Shown here in pieces: positions 6,420-12,682 of a DNA stretch of 12,682 nt; the stretch's first letter is position 1, and each line of letters opens with the position of its first letter. The stretch is from JBQTIP01 sp052388025 (GTDB lineage: Bacteria; Actinomycetota; UBA4738; HRBIN12). The translations under genes and the position numbers were made by a program. The DNA is taken from NCBI GenBank assembly GCA_052388025.1, contig JBQTIP010000024.1, positions 1 through 12,682 on the forward strand, in the 5' to 3' direction. The notes under the pieces were generated by a model. That model was not told where the DNA came from, made no database searches, and saw only the letters and a program-made list of their open reading frames with translations.

Positions 6420-7276
6420 CGTTCTCGATCGTCGGCGCCGACCCCCGTGCGGGGGACTGGGGGATCGCGGTGGCGTCGAAGTTCCCCGCGGTGGGCGCCG
6501 TCGTGCCCTGGGGCCGAGCGGGCGCCGGCGCCGTAGCGACGCAGTCGTGGGCGAACACCTCCTTCGGGCCCGATGGGCTCGACCTCATGGCCGGCGGGCT
6601 CTCGGCGCAAGAGGCCCTGGAGCGGGTCCTCGCTGGGGACGAGGGCCGTGAGGACCGCCAGCTCGGAATGGTGGACGCGGCGGGACGCGCGGCCACCTTC
6701 ACCGGCTCGAAGTGCATGGACTGGGCCGGCGGGCTCTCCGGCGACGGGTTCGCTTGCCAGGGAAACATCCTTGTCAGCAGCGAGGTCGTGGCTGCCATGG
6801 AGGAGACCTTCGGCGCGACCGAACGCGACCTCGTGGACCGGCTGCTCGCGGCGCTCGTCGCCGGGGACGCGGCCGGCGGCGATCGCCGGGGGCGCCAGTC
6901 AGCCGCGCTGCTCGTGGTCCGGGCGGGTGGCGGCTACGAGGGCCGCAACGACCGATACGTCGATCTCCGGGTCGACGATCACCAGCAGGCCGTGACCGAG
7001 CTGGCCCGCCTGTTCGACGTGTGGGATCGGGAGATGCTCGTCCGCAACGATCCCTTGCTCGTGGCCGAACCCCGGCTGGTGGCCGAGATCCAGCGGCGCC
7101 TCCGCAACCTTGGCGACTACGACGGCCCGGAGACCGAACGGCTCGACCACGCGACGCACGCCGCCCTTTCGGTGTTCGCCGGCCGGCTCAACCTGGAGGG
7201 GCGCCTGCGCGACGACGATCAACTATCCGAGGCGCTGGTTCGGGAGCTCCGCGACGTCACGCCCGACGTGCGGTGA
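6416..7276 (+). CDS. DUF1028 protein with C-terminal putative peptidoglycan-binding domain
   Basis: A 286-residue protein. Residues 1-215 match the DUF1028 family: MTFSIVGADPRAGDWGIAVA at the N-terminus, VGAVVPWGRAGAGAVATQSW (26-45), LGMVDAAGRAATFTG (83-97) and GFACQGNILVS (111-121). As I recall, a structure of the family has an Ntn-hydrolase-like fold; Thr2 exposed by Met removal could then be a nucleophile, but this is not proven. Residues about 218-280 (LVAEIQRRLRNLGDYDG and following) resemble the small putative peptidoglycan-binding domain often attached to DUF1028. There is no signal peptide, so how such a domain would meet peptidoglycan is unclear. ATG 6416 overlaps the mreB stop by 4 nt (ATGA), indicating coupled translation. 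Its stop is 6 nt from the convergent stop of the small membrane gene, with no room for a separate terminator. Confidence 0.88.
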   Translation: MTFSIVGADPRAGDWGIAVASKFPAVGAVVPWGRAGAGAVATQSWANTSFGPDGLDLMAGGLSAQEALERVLAGDEGREDRQLGMVDAAGRAATFTGSKCMDWAGGLSGDGFACQGNILVSSEVVAAMEETFGATERDLVDRLLAALVAGDAAGGDRRGRQSAALLVVRAGGGYEGRNDRYVDLRVDDHQQAVTELARLFDVWDREMLVRNDPLLVAEPRLVAEIQRRLRNLGDYDGPETERLDHATHAALSVFAGRLNLEGRLRDDDQLSEALVRELRDVTPDVR

Positions 7277-7282
7277 GACGCA

Positions 7283-7633
7283 TCACTTCTCGAGGAAGTT
7301 CGCGATCTGCTGGTTGATCATGTGGCCGGCCTGCCACAGGGTGGCGGCGAGGACCATGCCCGCCGCCCCGACGAGGGCGATCAGGCCGAGGACGCCGAGC
7401 AGACGGGAGCGGAAGGGACGGTGCGCGGCGACCGAGGTCCGGTCGTACGCGAACGGGTTGGCGCCCTCGCCTTCCACGCTGGGGCCCGACGGGAGGGTAT
7501 CGTCCGGCGGCCGGTCCTCCCAGTCCCACGTGCCGGCGGCCGCGGCGAGCTCGCCCCGGGCCCTGCGGCCGGAGAGCCCGTACACCACGACCCCCACGAG
7601 GGCCGCGATCGCGAAGATCGCGACGGCCTTCAT
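7283..7633 (-). CDS. Small membrane protein with two predicted helices, function unknown
   Basis: A 116-residue protein of no family I recognise. Hydrophobic segments lie at about 2-20 (KAVAIFAIAALVGVVVYGL) and 78-100 (RLLGVLGLIALVGAAGMVL). Between them is a polar, Pro/Asp-rich loop of roughly 55 residues, and the protein ends in a short charged tail. The ATG at 7633 is chosen because the first helix starts there and the upstream extension is low in hydrophobicity; GAGAGGA lies directly before it, though with only about 1-2 nt spacing. It is divergent from the PDZ/Lon-like protease across a short region with an inverted repeat and faces the DUF1028 gene tail-to-tail. The divergent arrangement hints at shared regulation with the protease, perhaps as a membrane partner or substrate, but this is inference. 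Confidence 0.72.
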   Translation of the reverse strand: MKAVAIFAIAALVGVVVYGLSGRRARGELAAAAGTWDWEDRPPDDTLPSGPSVEGEGANPFAYDRTSVAAHRPFRSRLLGVLGLIALVGAAGMVLAATLWQAGHMINQQIANFLEK

Positions 7634-7652
7634 GTCCTCTCTTTCAGACTGA

Positions 7653-7658
7653 AGCGTA
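7653..7658 (-). promoter_or_regulatory. Candidate -10 (TACGCT) for the small membrane protein gene
   Basis: TACGCT on the minus strand ends 19 nt before the ATG at 7633. A transcript starting about 7 nt downstream would carry a leader of about 12 nt containing GAGAGGA. The left arm of the inverted repeat (7661-7668) lies just upstream, in the -10/-35 spacer. Confidence 0.4.
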
Positions 7659-7660
7659 CC

Positions 7661-7687
7661 CCTTCGAAGTTCGCCATCGTTCGAAGG
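7661..7687. repeat. Inverted repeat CCTTCGAA-N11-TTCGAAGG between divergent promoters (operator-like)
   Basis: Perfect 8-bp arms at 7661-7668 and 7680-7687 are separated by 11 nt, giving arm centres 19 bp apart, close to two helical turns. Each arm contains the palindrome TTCGAA. The arms lie in the -10/-35 spacers of the two divergent candidate promoters (TACGCT at 7653-7658 on minus, TACCAT at 7697-7702 on plus), nearly symmetrically. A dimeric regulator bound here could control both genes. No regulator gene is adjacent. It does not match the actinobacterial SOS box (GAAC-N4-GTTC). Confidence 0.6.
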
Positions 7688-7696
7688 TTGTCGCCG

Positions 7697-7702
7697 TACC
7701 AT
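7697..7702 (+). promoter_or_regulatory. Candidate -10 (TACCAT) of a leaderless promoter for the PDZ/Lon-like gene
   Basis: TACCAT ends 5 nt before the GTG at 7708 and 8 nt before a second in-frame GTG at 7711. No Shine-Dalgarno sequence is present, so translation from the 5' end of the mRNA is expected; the short spacing makes either GTG possible. Confidence 0.5.
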
Positions 7703-7707
7703 CTTCT

Positions 7708-8682
7708 GTGGTGCGCAAGAGGCTTGCGATCATCGTCCCGCTCCTTGGCCTAGCCGCGTTCGCCGGCCTGTACTCGCTTCCCTATTACAGCATCGGGCCG
7801 GGGCCGGCTCGGGAGGTGGCGCCCCTGATCGAGGTGACCGGACACCCGCGGTATCCCTCGCAGGGACGCTTCGTCATGACCTCGATCACGTTTCGTCAGG
7901 TCACCGCGCTGGGGGCTTTCCTGGCCTGGCTGGACCCGGCCCGGGCCGTGGTTCCCGAGAGCGATCTGTTCACCCCGGGGGAAACCGAGGAGGAGGAGCA
8001 GCGCCGCTCCATCTCGCAGATGGACCAAAGCAAGATCGACGCCGTCCACGTCGTGCTTTCGCTCTTGGCCGACTACCCGGATGAGCGAGGACGAGGAGCC
8101 CTCGTCGAAAGCGTGGTCTCCGGCTGCTCGGCGGCGGGCCGCCTATACCCGGGGGACGTGATCCTGGAGATCGACGGCGACCCCATCGGAGATCGGGCCG
8201 ACGCGTCCGCCGCGATCGATGCCGCCGCGTCCGGCGAGACCCTCAACTTCGAGGTCCGGGCGGACGGTGAAACGGAGGAGGTCGACTTGGTCAAACGGCC
8301 CTGCGGGGAGGCAGAGAAGGTGCTCGTGGGCGTGTCGCTACTCGACAACTTCCCGTTCGGCGTGAGCATCGCGAGCGGCGACATCGGCGGGCCCTCCGCC
8401 GGCCTGATGTGGGCGCTCGGGCTCTACGACCTGCTGACCCCGGGAGACCTCACCGGGGGTCGGACGATCGCGGGCACCGGTCAGATCGACCTGGACGGGA
8501 CGATCTACCCGATCGGTGGCATCGGGGAGAAGATCCTCGCCGCGGGGAGGGCCGGCGCCGACGTTATCCTCATCCCGCGGGACAACCTCGAGGAGGCCAG
8601 AGCCGCCGGTGACTTCGGCATAGGGTTGGTCCCGGTGTCGACGTTCCAGGAAGCCCTGGACTACCTTGGGTCGGCCGCGTGA
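7708..8682 (+). CDS. Membrane-anchored PDZ / Lon-like serine protease (YlbL / Rv3194c type)
   Basis: A 324-residue protease with an N-terminal membrane anchor (about 5-24), so its body is outside the cytoplasmic membrane. A PDZ-like domain spans about 130-198, with SAAGRLYPGDVILEIDGDPI at its core. A Lon-type proteolytic domain follows (about 207-322): the catalytic serine is Ser230 in GDIGGPSAGLMWAL and the lysine Lys275 in GGIGEKILAA, forming the Ser-Lys dyad; GQIDLDGTIYPIGG lies between them. There is no ATPase domain, as usual for this family. Homologues are Bacillus YlbL and mycobacterial Rv3194c. The start is GTG 7708 or 7711. The UPF0182 gene follows after 120 nt on the same strand, as in M. 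tuberculosis. The divergent small membrane gene may share control through the inverted repeat at 7661. Confidence 0.93.
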   Translation: MVRKRLAIIVPLLGLAAFAGLYSLPYYSIGPGPAREVAPLIEVTGHPRYPSQGRFVMTSITFRQVTALGAFLAWLDPARAVVPESDLFTPGETEEEEQRRSISQMDQSKIDAVHVVLSLLADYPDERGRGALVESVVSGCSAAGRLYPGDVILEIDGDPIGDRADASAAIDAAASGETLNFEVRADGETEEVDLVKRPCGEAEKVLVGVSLLDNFPFGVSIASGDIGGPSAGLMWALGLYDLLTPGDLTGGRTIAGTGQIDLDGTIYPIGGIGEKILAAGRAGADVILIPRDNLEEARAAGDFGIGLVPVSTFQEALDYLGSAA

Positions 8683-8695
8683 GCGGGGCCCGGGA

Positions 8696-8713
8696 GCCTC
8701 CTGATCCGGAGGC
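8696..8713 (+). terminator. Short hairpin after the PDZ/Lon-like gene
   Basis: GCCTCC (8696-8701) and GGAGGC (8708-8713) form a 6-bp stem with a 6-nt loop, 14 nt after the protease stop. It lacks a T-run and has a short stem, so at most it reduces read-through into the UPF0182 gene. Confidence 0.3.
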
Positions 8714-8719
8714 CGATGA

Positions 8720-8725
8720 TAGGCT
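8720..8725 (+). promoter_or_regulatory. Candidate -10 (TAGGCT) for the UPF0182 gene
   Basis: TAGGCT fits TANNNT and would start a transcript near 8732, giving a leader of about 70 nt before the TTG at 8803. No convincing -35 is present, and read-through from the protease gene is also possible. Confidence 0.35.
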
Positions 8726-8734
8726 GAGCGCCGC

Positions 8735-8781
8735 CTGCCCCGACCGGGGGCAGCACCGCTGCCTTCGGGCGGCGTCCGCCC
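8735..8781 (+). other. Hairpin cluster in the UPF0182 leader with mutually exclusive stems
   Basis: Three stems can form. Stem A is CTGCCCC (8735-8741) with GGGGCAG (8747-8753). Stem B is GCTGCC (8758-8763) with GGCGGC (8768-8773) around a TTCG loop, one wobble pair. Stem C is GGGCGG (8767-8772) with CCGCCC (8776-8781). B and C share the same GGCGG bases, so they exclude each other. C ends 12 nt before the Shine-Dalgarno sequence at 8794. This could be an attenuator or RNA switch, or chance pairing in GC-rich sequence; I do not recognise a known riboswitch class. Confidence 0.4.
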
Positions 8782-8793
8782 TGAGGGGAGTTT

Positions 8794-8800
8794 GAGGAAA
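8794..8800 (+). promoter_or_regulatory. Ribosome-binding site GAGGAAA that fixes the TTG start of UPF0182
   Basis: GAGGAAA has its GAGG core 5 nt before the TTG at 8803 and supports this rare start codon. It is the clearest Shine-Dalgarno site in the window, unlike the several leaderless genes. Confidence 0.7.
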
Positions 8801-8802
8801 GC

Positions 8803-11652
8803 TTGGCACGGGCTCCTGCGCAATCCACTCAGCGGCGACGCCTGCTGATCCTGATCGGCGCCGTGATCGTCGTGATCCTCGTCGCGTTGACTCTGCTGTC
8901 CGGCTTTTTCATCGAGCTGCTGTGGTTCCGGGAGGTCGGGTTCTCCAGCGTGTTCTGGACGGTGCTTCGCACGAAGATCCTGCTGGGGATCGTCTTCGGC
9001 ATCGCCTTCTTCGCGCTCCTCTACGCGAACCTCCTGATCGTGCGCTGGATCACGCCGCGCTACCGCGCTCTCACACCCGAGCAGGAGATCATCGAGCGTT
9101 ACCGGGTCTCCTTCGAGCCCTACATCTGGTGGGCGCTGCCGATTTTCGCCGCCGTCATCGGACTCTTCGTGGGAGTGGGAGTTACGGGGCAGTGGAGAAC
9201 GTTCCTGCTGTGGCGGAACTCCTCCGGCGTGTCATTCGGAACCGTTGATCCCCTCTTCAACCGGGACCCGGCCTTCTACGTCTTCAGCCTCCCCTGGCTG
9301 CGATTCGTCCAGGGATGGCTGTTCTCGTCGCTCGTCGGCGTCACGGTCATTGTCGCAATCGCGCACTACGTGTGGGGCGGCATCCGTCCACAGGGGGTCG
9401 GCGAGAAGGTCACGCCGCAGGTGAAGGCGCATCTCTCGGTGCTCCTGGGCCTGATCATCTTGACCAAGGCATGGGGTTACGAGCTCGGGACGTTCGGCCT
9501 ACTGACCTCTCCGCGCGGCGTCGTTACGGGAGCTTCCTACACCGACGTCAACGCCCAGCTCCCGGCGCTTCGCATCCTGGTGTTCATCTCGATCGCTTGC
9601 GCCATCCTGTTCCTCGTGAACATCCGCCTGCGCGGATGGGCTCTGCCCGTCATTGCGGTCGGGCTGCTGGCGCTCGCCTCTATCGCGGCCGGAGGCCTGT
9701 ATCCGGCCTTCGTCCAGCGATTCCGCGTCGCGCCGCAGGAGCAGCAGCGTGAGGGACCCTTCATCGAGCGAAACATCGAGGCCACGCGGCTGGCGTTCGG
9801 GCTGGATTCCATCTCGCTCACGCCGCGGTCGGTCGCCGTGTCGGTGTCGCCCGAGGACGTCGCGGACAACGACGCCACCATCGCGAACGTCAGGGTGTGG
9901 CGGCCGGACGTGCTGCTCGAGAACTTCCAGTCTCTCCAGCGGATCAAGCAGTACTACGAGTTCAGGGACGTGGACGTCGACCGCTACGACCTGAACGGGG
10001 AACGGCGGGTACTGATGATCTCCCACAGGGAGGTCAGCCAGAGCGGCATCCTCACCGGCGGCAAGACCTGGCAGAACGAGCACCTGGTGTTCACACACGG
10101 GTTCGGGCCGGTCGCCGCGCAGGTGAACACGGCTAGCCCGGAGGGCGCGCCGGTGTTCACGGTGAGCGACATCCCGGCGGTAGGCCAGCCCCTTCCGACC
10201 CAGCCCCGTGTGTATTACGGCGAGGTCCGGGACGTTCCGTTCATCGTGGTGAACACCGGGACTCCGGAGCTCGATTACGAGGGCGCCGCAACCGGCGAGC
10301 AGCAGTTCCGGTACGACGGCGCGGGGGGAATCGAGGTCGGCGGGTTCTTCCAGCGCGCGCTGTTCGCCTGGAGGTACCGGGACGTCAACCTCTTGATCTC
10401 CGGCCTGATCGATGGCGACAGCCGGATCATGATCTACCGCGACATCACCGAGCGGGTGCCCAAGGCGGCGCCGTTCCTGAAGTTCGACGGTGACCCGTAC
10501 GCGGCGATCGTCGACGGGCGGATGGTATGGATCTGGGACGCCTACACCACGACCTCCGAGTATCCGTACTCACAGGAGGTGGACCTCGCGACGGCCACAA
10601 CGACGCCCGGGCTCGACGGAAGGGCCAACTACATCCGCAACTCGGTGAAGGTCGTCGTCGACGCGTACGACGGAAGCATGACCTACTACGTAAGCGACCC
10701 GACCGACCCCATCATCCGGGTCTGGCAGAGTGCGTTCCCCGAGCTGTTCACGCCGGTGGAAGAGGCCTCGGAGGAGCTCACGGCGCACTTCCGCTACCCG
10801 GAGAACCTGTTCCAGGTGCAGGCCACGCAGTACGCCAACTACCACGTGACCGACCGGGACGTCTTCTACCAGAAGCAGGACCTGTGGCAGATCCCCGCCG
10901 ACCCGACGACGGGAGGCGGCGCGACCACCGCCGCCCAACCTCTACGGCCCTACTACCTGCTGATGCGGTTGCCCGGCGAGACCGAGGAGGAGTTCGTGCT
11001 GATCCTCCCGTTCGTCCCGGAGGGCAGGCAGAACATGGTCGCGTGGATGGCCGCGAAGTCGGACCCGGAGAACTACGGGGAGGTGGTGGCCTACGAGTTC
11101 CCGCCGGGGAGGAACGTCGACGGGCCATCCCAGGTCTTCGCCCGGATCAACCAGGACCCGACGTTCTCGTCGGACCGCACCCTGCTCGGCCAGAGCGGGT
11201 CGCAGATCATCTTCGGTGACTTCCTGGTCATCCCGCTCGGCGAGGCGATGCTGTACGTGCAGCCGGTGTATGTGCGCTCGGAGCAGACGAACGCCATCCC
11301 CGAGCTGAAGCGCGTGCTGGTGGTGAACGGCGGGACCGTCGGACTCGGGGACGACTTCGCGGAGGCCCTCGCCGACTCCCTCGGGGGTGTGGTGGCGCCG
11401 CCGCCGCCGCCGGACGGAGAAGAGCCACCGCCGGTCGGCAACGTCAACCAGCGGATCGCCGCACTGGTGCAGGAGGCGCTCCAGCACTTCTCGAACGCGG
11501 AAGCCGCCCTCCGCAACGGCGACCTCGCCACCTACCAAGAGGAGATCGCGCTCGCGCAGGCGGCGATCCAGCGCGCCAACGAGCTGGCCGCGAAGCGGGG
11601 GATCGGCTCGCCCTCCCCCACCCCAACGCCTTCGGCCAGCCCGACCCCCTAA
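8803..11652 (+). CDS. UPF0182 family seven-helix membrane protein with large extracytoplasmic domain
   Basis: A 949-residue UPF0182 (COG1615) protein, a family known mainly from actinobacteria and cyanobacteria and without an established function. Seven hydrophobic helices lie at about 13-35, 57-82, 108-129, 171-193, 210-226, 255-273 and 279-303. Family motifs are seen: ELLWFREVGFSSVFW (38-52), NRDPAFYVFSLPWLRFVQGW (153-172), and PFIERNIEATRLAFGLD just after the helices. Residues about 310-855 are a large soluble domain, expected outside the membrane. From about 865 a Pro-rich linker leads to an Ala/Glu/Gln-rich helical segment (about 880-935) and a Ser/Pro/Thr tail ending SPSPTPTPSASPTP. The start TTG at 8803 is set by GAGGAAA and an N-terminus of normal length. 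It follows the PDZ/Lon-like gene, a pairing also seen in mycobacteria. Confidence 0.94.
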   Translation: MARAPAQSTQRRRLLILIGAVIVVILVALTLLSGFFIELLWFREVGFSSVFWTVLRTKILLGIVFGIAFFALLYANLLIVRWITPRYRALTPEQEIIERYRVSFEPYIWWALPIFAAVIGLFVGVGVTGQWRTFLLWRNSSGVSFGTVDPLFNRDPAFYVFSLPWLRFVQGWLFSSLVGVTVIVAIAHYVWGGIRPQGVGEKVTPQVKAHLSVLLGLIILTKAWGYELGTFGLLTSPRGVVTGASYTDVNAQLPALRILVFISIACAILFLVNIRLRGWALPVIAVGLLALASIAAGGLYPAFVQRFRVAPQEQQREGPFIERNIEATRLAFGLDSISLTPRSVAVSVSPEDVADNDATIANVRVWRPDVLLENFQSLQRIKQYYEFRDVDVDRYDLNGERRVLMISHREVSQSGILTGGKTWQNEHLVFTHGFGPVAAQVNTASPEGAPVFTVSDIPAVGQPLPTQPRVYYGEVRDVPFIVVNTGTPELDYEGAATGEQQFRYDGAGGIEVGGFFQRALFAWRYRDVNLLISGLIDGDSRIMIYRDITERVPKAAPFLKFDGDPYAAIVDGRMVWIWDAYTTTSEYPYSQEVDLATATTTPGLDGRANYIRNSVKVVVDAYDGSMTYYVSDPTDPIIRVWQSAFPELFTPVEEASEELTAHFRYPENLFQVQATQYANYHVTDRDVFYQKQDLWQIPADPTTGGGATTAAQPLRPYYLLMRLPGETEEEFVLILPFVPEGRQNMVAWMAAKSDPENYGEVVAYEFPPGRNVDGPSQVFARINQDPTFSSDRTLLGQSGSQIIFGDFLVIPLGEAMLYVQPVYVRSEQTNAIPELKRVLVVNGGTVGLGDDFAEALADSLGGVVAPPPPPDGEEPPPVGNVNQRIAALVQEALQHFSNAEAALRNGDLATYQEEIALAQAAIQRANELAAKRGIGSPSPTPTPSASPTP

Positions 11653-11690
11653 CCCCCGCCTCAGCGAAGCTCCGCCCGGCACGGGGGGGC
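11653..11690. terminator. Possible weak terminator hairpin between convergent genes
   Basis: CCCCCG (11653-11658) can pair with CGGGGG (11682-11687) around a 23-nt loop that may fold further. It begins right at the UPF0182 stop, and the aldehyde dehydrogenase stop faces it at 11730. The large loop and lack of a T-run make this a weak call; nothing else is recognised in 11691-11729. Confidence 0.25.
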
Positions 11691-11729
11691 GACTCACCCT
11701 CTCCTTACTGAGACAGGACAGCTGGGGGC

Positions 11730-12682
11730 CTATCTTTCGAGTCGGAAATCGAGGTCCGCGCTCACGTCGGCCGTGTCCATCTGGGCCTTCTGAAGCTTCC
11801 CGGAGTAGTCCCAGTTCATCGCCTGCCATCGGCTGAACTGGTCGAGCACCCAGATTCCGGCTTGCCGGCTGCCGTTGCCCGACTTCCCGTTGCCGCCGAA
11901 TGGCAGGTGGGCCTCCGCCCCCGACGTGGAGTTGTTCACGGACACCATGCCCGCCGAGATCCGCTCGCGGAAGCGGAACACGTTCAACGGATCGCGGGTG
12001 TAGATCGACGACGACAGGCCGTAGCCGTGGCCGTTGGCGAGGGCTATCGCCTCGTCGAACGTGCCGAAGGTCGCCACGCCGACGATCGGGCCGAACGTCT
12101 CGGTCCGGTACAGCTCGTCCTCGATCGTGACACCGTCGGCGATGGTCGGGTGGCAGTAGAGCCCGGCTCCCGGGTCGCCCACGAAGCCCGCCCGCGGGTT
12201 CTCGCTAGTGATGCGCCCGGTCCCGGAGGACCCGTGCAGCTTGTGGTGTGGCTGGACGAGGTCCAGCCAGCCCTCGAACCGCTCGCAGAACCGCGCGTTG
12301 ATCATGGGGCCGTACAGGACGTCTTCCATGGGGTCGCCGACGGCTGCGTTCTCGACGGCGGAGGCGAACCGCCAGAGGAAATCGTCGTAGACCGACTCGT
12401 GCACGATCGCCGTGCCGAGCGACGTGCAGCGCTGTCCCGCGGTTCCGAACCCGCTGAACAGCGCGCCCTCGACCGCGAGGTCGAGTTCGGCGTCCGGCAT
12501 GACGACCAGCGGGTTCTTCCCGCCGAGCTCCAGGCACGGGGACTGCAAGTGCCGCCCGCAGAGCTCGCCGATCCGCCGGCCGACCGCCGTGGAGCCGGTG
12601 AAGCCGACCTTGTCCACGAGGCCCTCGTCGAGCGCTCGCTCGATGCCTTCGAACGTCGTCGGGCCGTCGGTCAGCACCATGT
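11730..12682 (-). CDS. NAD(P)-dependent aldehyde dehydrogenase, C-terminal two-thirds (5' end outside window)
   Basis: Member of the aldehyde dehydrogenase superfamily, which oxidises aldehydes to carboxylates in the cytoplasm. About 317 of an expected 480-520 residues are visible; the Met at 12680 is internal to the family fold, so the gene continues beyond the window. Counting from that Met: VGFTGSTAVGRRI (25-37) is the cofactor-binding motif, Glu51 in LELGGKNP the general base, and Cys85 in GTAGQRCTS the nucleophile. ETFGPIVGV and the terminal LPFGGNGKSGNGSRQAG also fit. The tail MNWDYSGKLQKAQMDT extends past the usual end. Sequence features recall semialdehyde-type dehydrogenases, but the substrate cannot be named. 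It is convergent with UPF0182 and has no visible functional link to it. Confidence 0.95.
   Translation of the reverse strand, partial: MVLTDGPTTFEGIERALDEGLVDKVGFTGSTAVGRRIGELCGRHLQSPCLELGGKNPLVVMPDAELDLAVEGALFSGFGTAGQRCTSLGTAIVHESVYDDFLWRFASAVENAAVGDPMEDVLYGPMINARFCERFEGWLDLVQPHHKLHGSSGTGRITSENPRAGFVGDPGAGLYCHPTIADGVTIEDELYRTETFGPIVGVATFGTFDEAIALANGHGYGLSSSIYTRDPLNVFRFRERISAGMVSVNNSTSGAEAHLPFGGNGKSGNGSRQAGIWVLDQFSRWQAMNWDYSGKLQKAQMDTADVSADLDFRLER

Noticed and set aside
7661..7687. LexA/SOS box at the inverted repeat
   Set aside because: The arms read CCTTCGAA/TTCGAAGG with an 11-nt spacer, not the GAAC-N4-GTTC pattern of actinobacterial SOS boxes.
8735..8781. Known riboswitch upstream of UPF0182
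   Set aside because: The stems are visible, but no conserved core of a riboswitch class I know could be matched, so it is reported only as a structured leader.
10942..11829. Minus-strand 295-codon frame opposite the UPF0182 3' end
   Set aside because: It is Arg/His/Leu-rich shadow sequence overlapping both UPF0182 and the aldehyde dehydrogenase end.

Overview
The window looks like chromosomal DNA from a high-GC actinobacterium (Actinomycetota). Three lines of evidence point there. A 949-residue UPF0182 membrane protein lies directly downstream of a membrane-anchored PDZ/Lon-like protease, and both are divergent from a DUF2342 zincin; this gene set and orientation match the Mycobacterium tuberculosis Rv3193c-Rv3194c/Rv3195 neighbourhood as I recall it. 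Several genes have a TANNNT -10 box only 5-9 nt before the start codon, as expected for leaderless mRNAs. GTG and TTG starts are common. A complete MreB argues against a mycobacterium and for a rod-shaped, perhaps deep-branching or uncultured, lineage. No RNA genes, CRISPR arrays, transposases or origins were seen.

Layout. 1-1083 (+): C-terminal part of a secreted 5'-nucleotidase, cut by the window edge. 1105-1132: UUCG-capped hairpin between convergent genes. 1136-1912 (-): two-part protein with a probable split-barrel (PNPOx-like) C-terminal half. 1965-3140 (-): DUF2342 metallopeptidase-like protein with HEVTH. 3141-3580: a small graveyard holding the frameshifted 3' remnant of a probable beta-propeller gene (-) and a 31-codon 5' remnant of a second moaE with its own promoter (+). 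3497-4969 (+): sulfatase fused onto that remnant in another frame. 4987-7276 (+): compact overlapping operon of moaE, mreB-like and DUF1028 genes. 7283-7633 (-): two-helix membrane protein of unknown function. 7653-7702: divergent promoter region around an inverted repeat. 7708-8682 (+): PDZ/Lon-like protease. 8683-8802: hairpin-rich leader. 8803-11652 (+): UPF0182 protein. 11730-12682 (-): aldehyde dehydrogenase, N-terminus beyond the window.

How the parts fit. The DUF2342 zincin, the Lon-like serine protease and the seven-helix UPF0182 protein form a conserved but poorly understood actinobacterial neighbourhood with an envelope or proteolysis flavour. Here the divergent partners are pushed about 4.5 kb apart by the sulfatase, the moaE-mreB-DUF1028 operon and a small membrane protein. 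The most informative spot is 3141-4987: a diverged duplicate of the moaE promoter and first 30 codons sits before the sulfatase, the same 11-bp promoter block recurs right after the sulfatase stop before intact moaE, and a truncated gene lies on the outer side. This looks like an insertion or recombination scar. I did not find a self-evident novel defence or mobile system; the leads are the scar, the unusual operon, the symmetric operator-like repeat and the structured UPF0182 leader.
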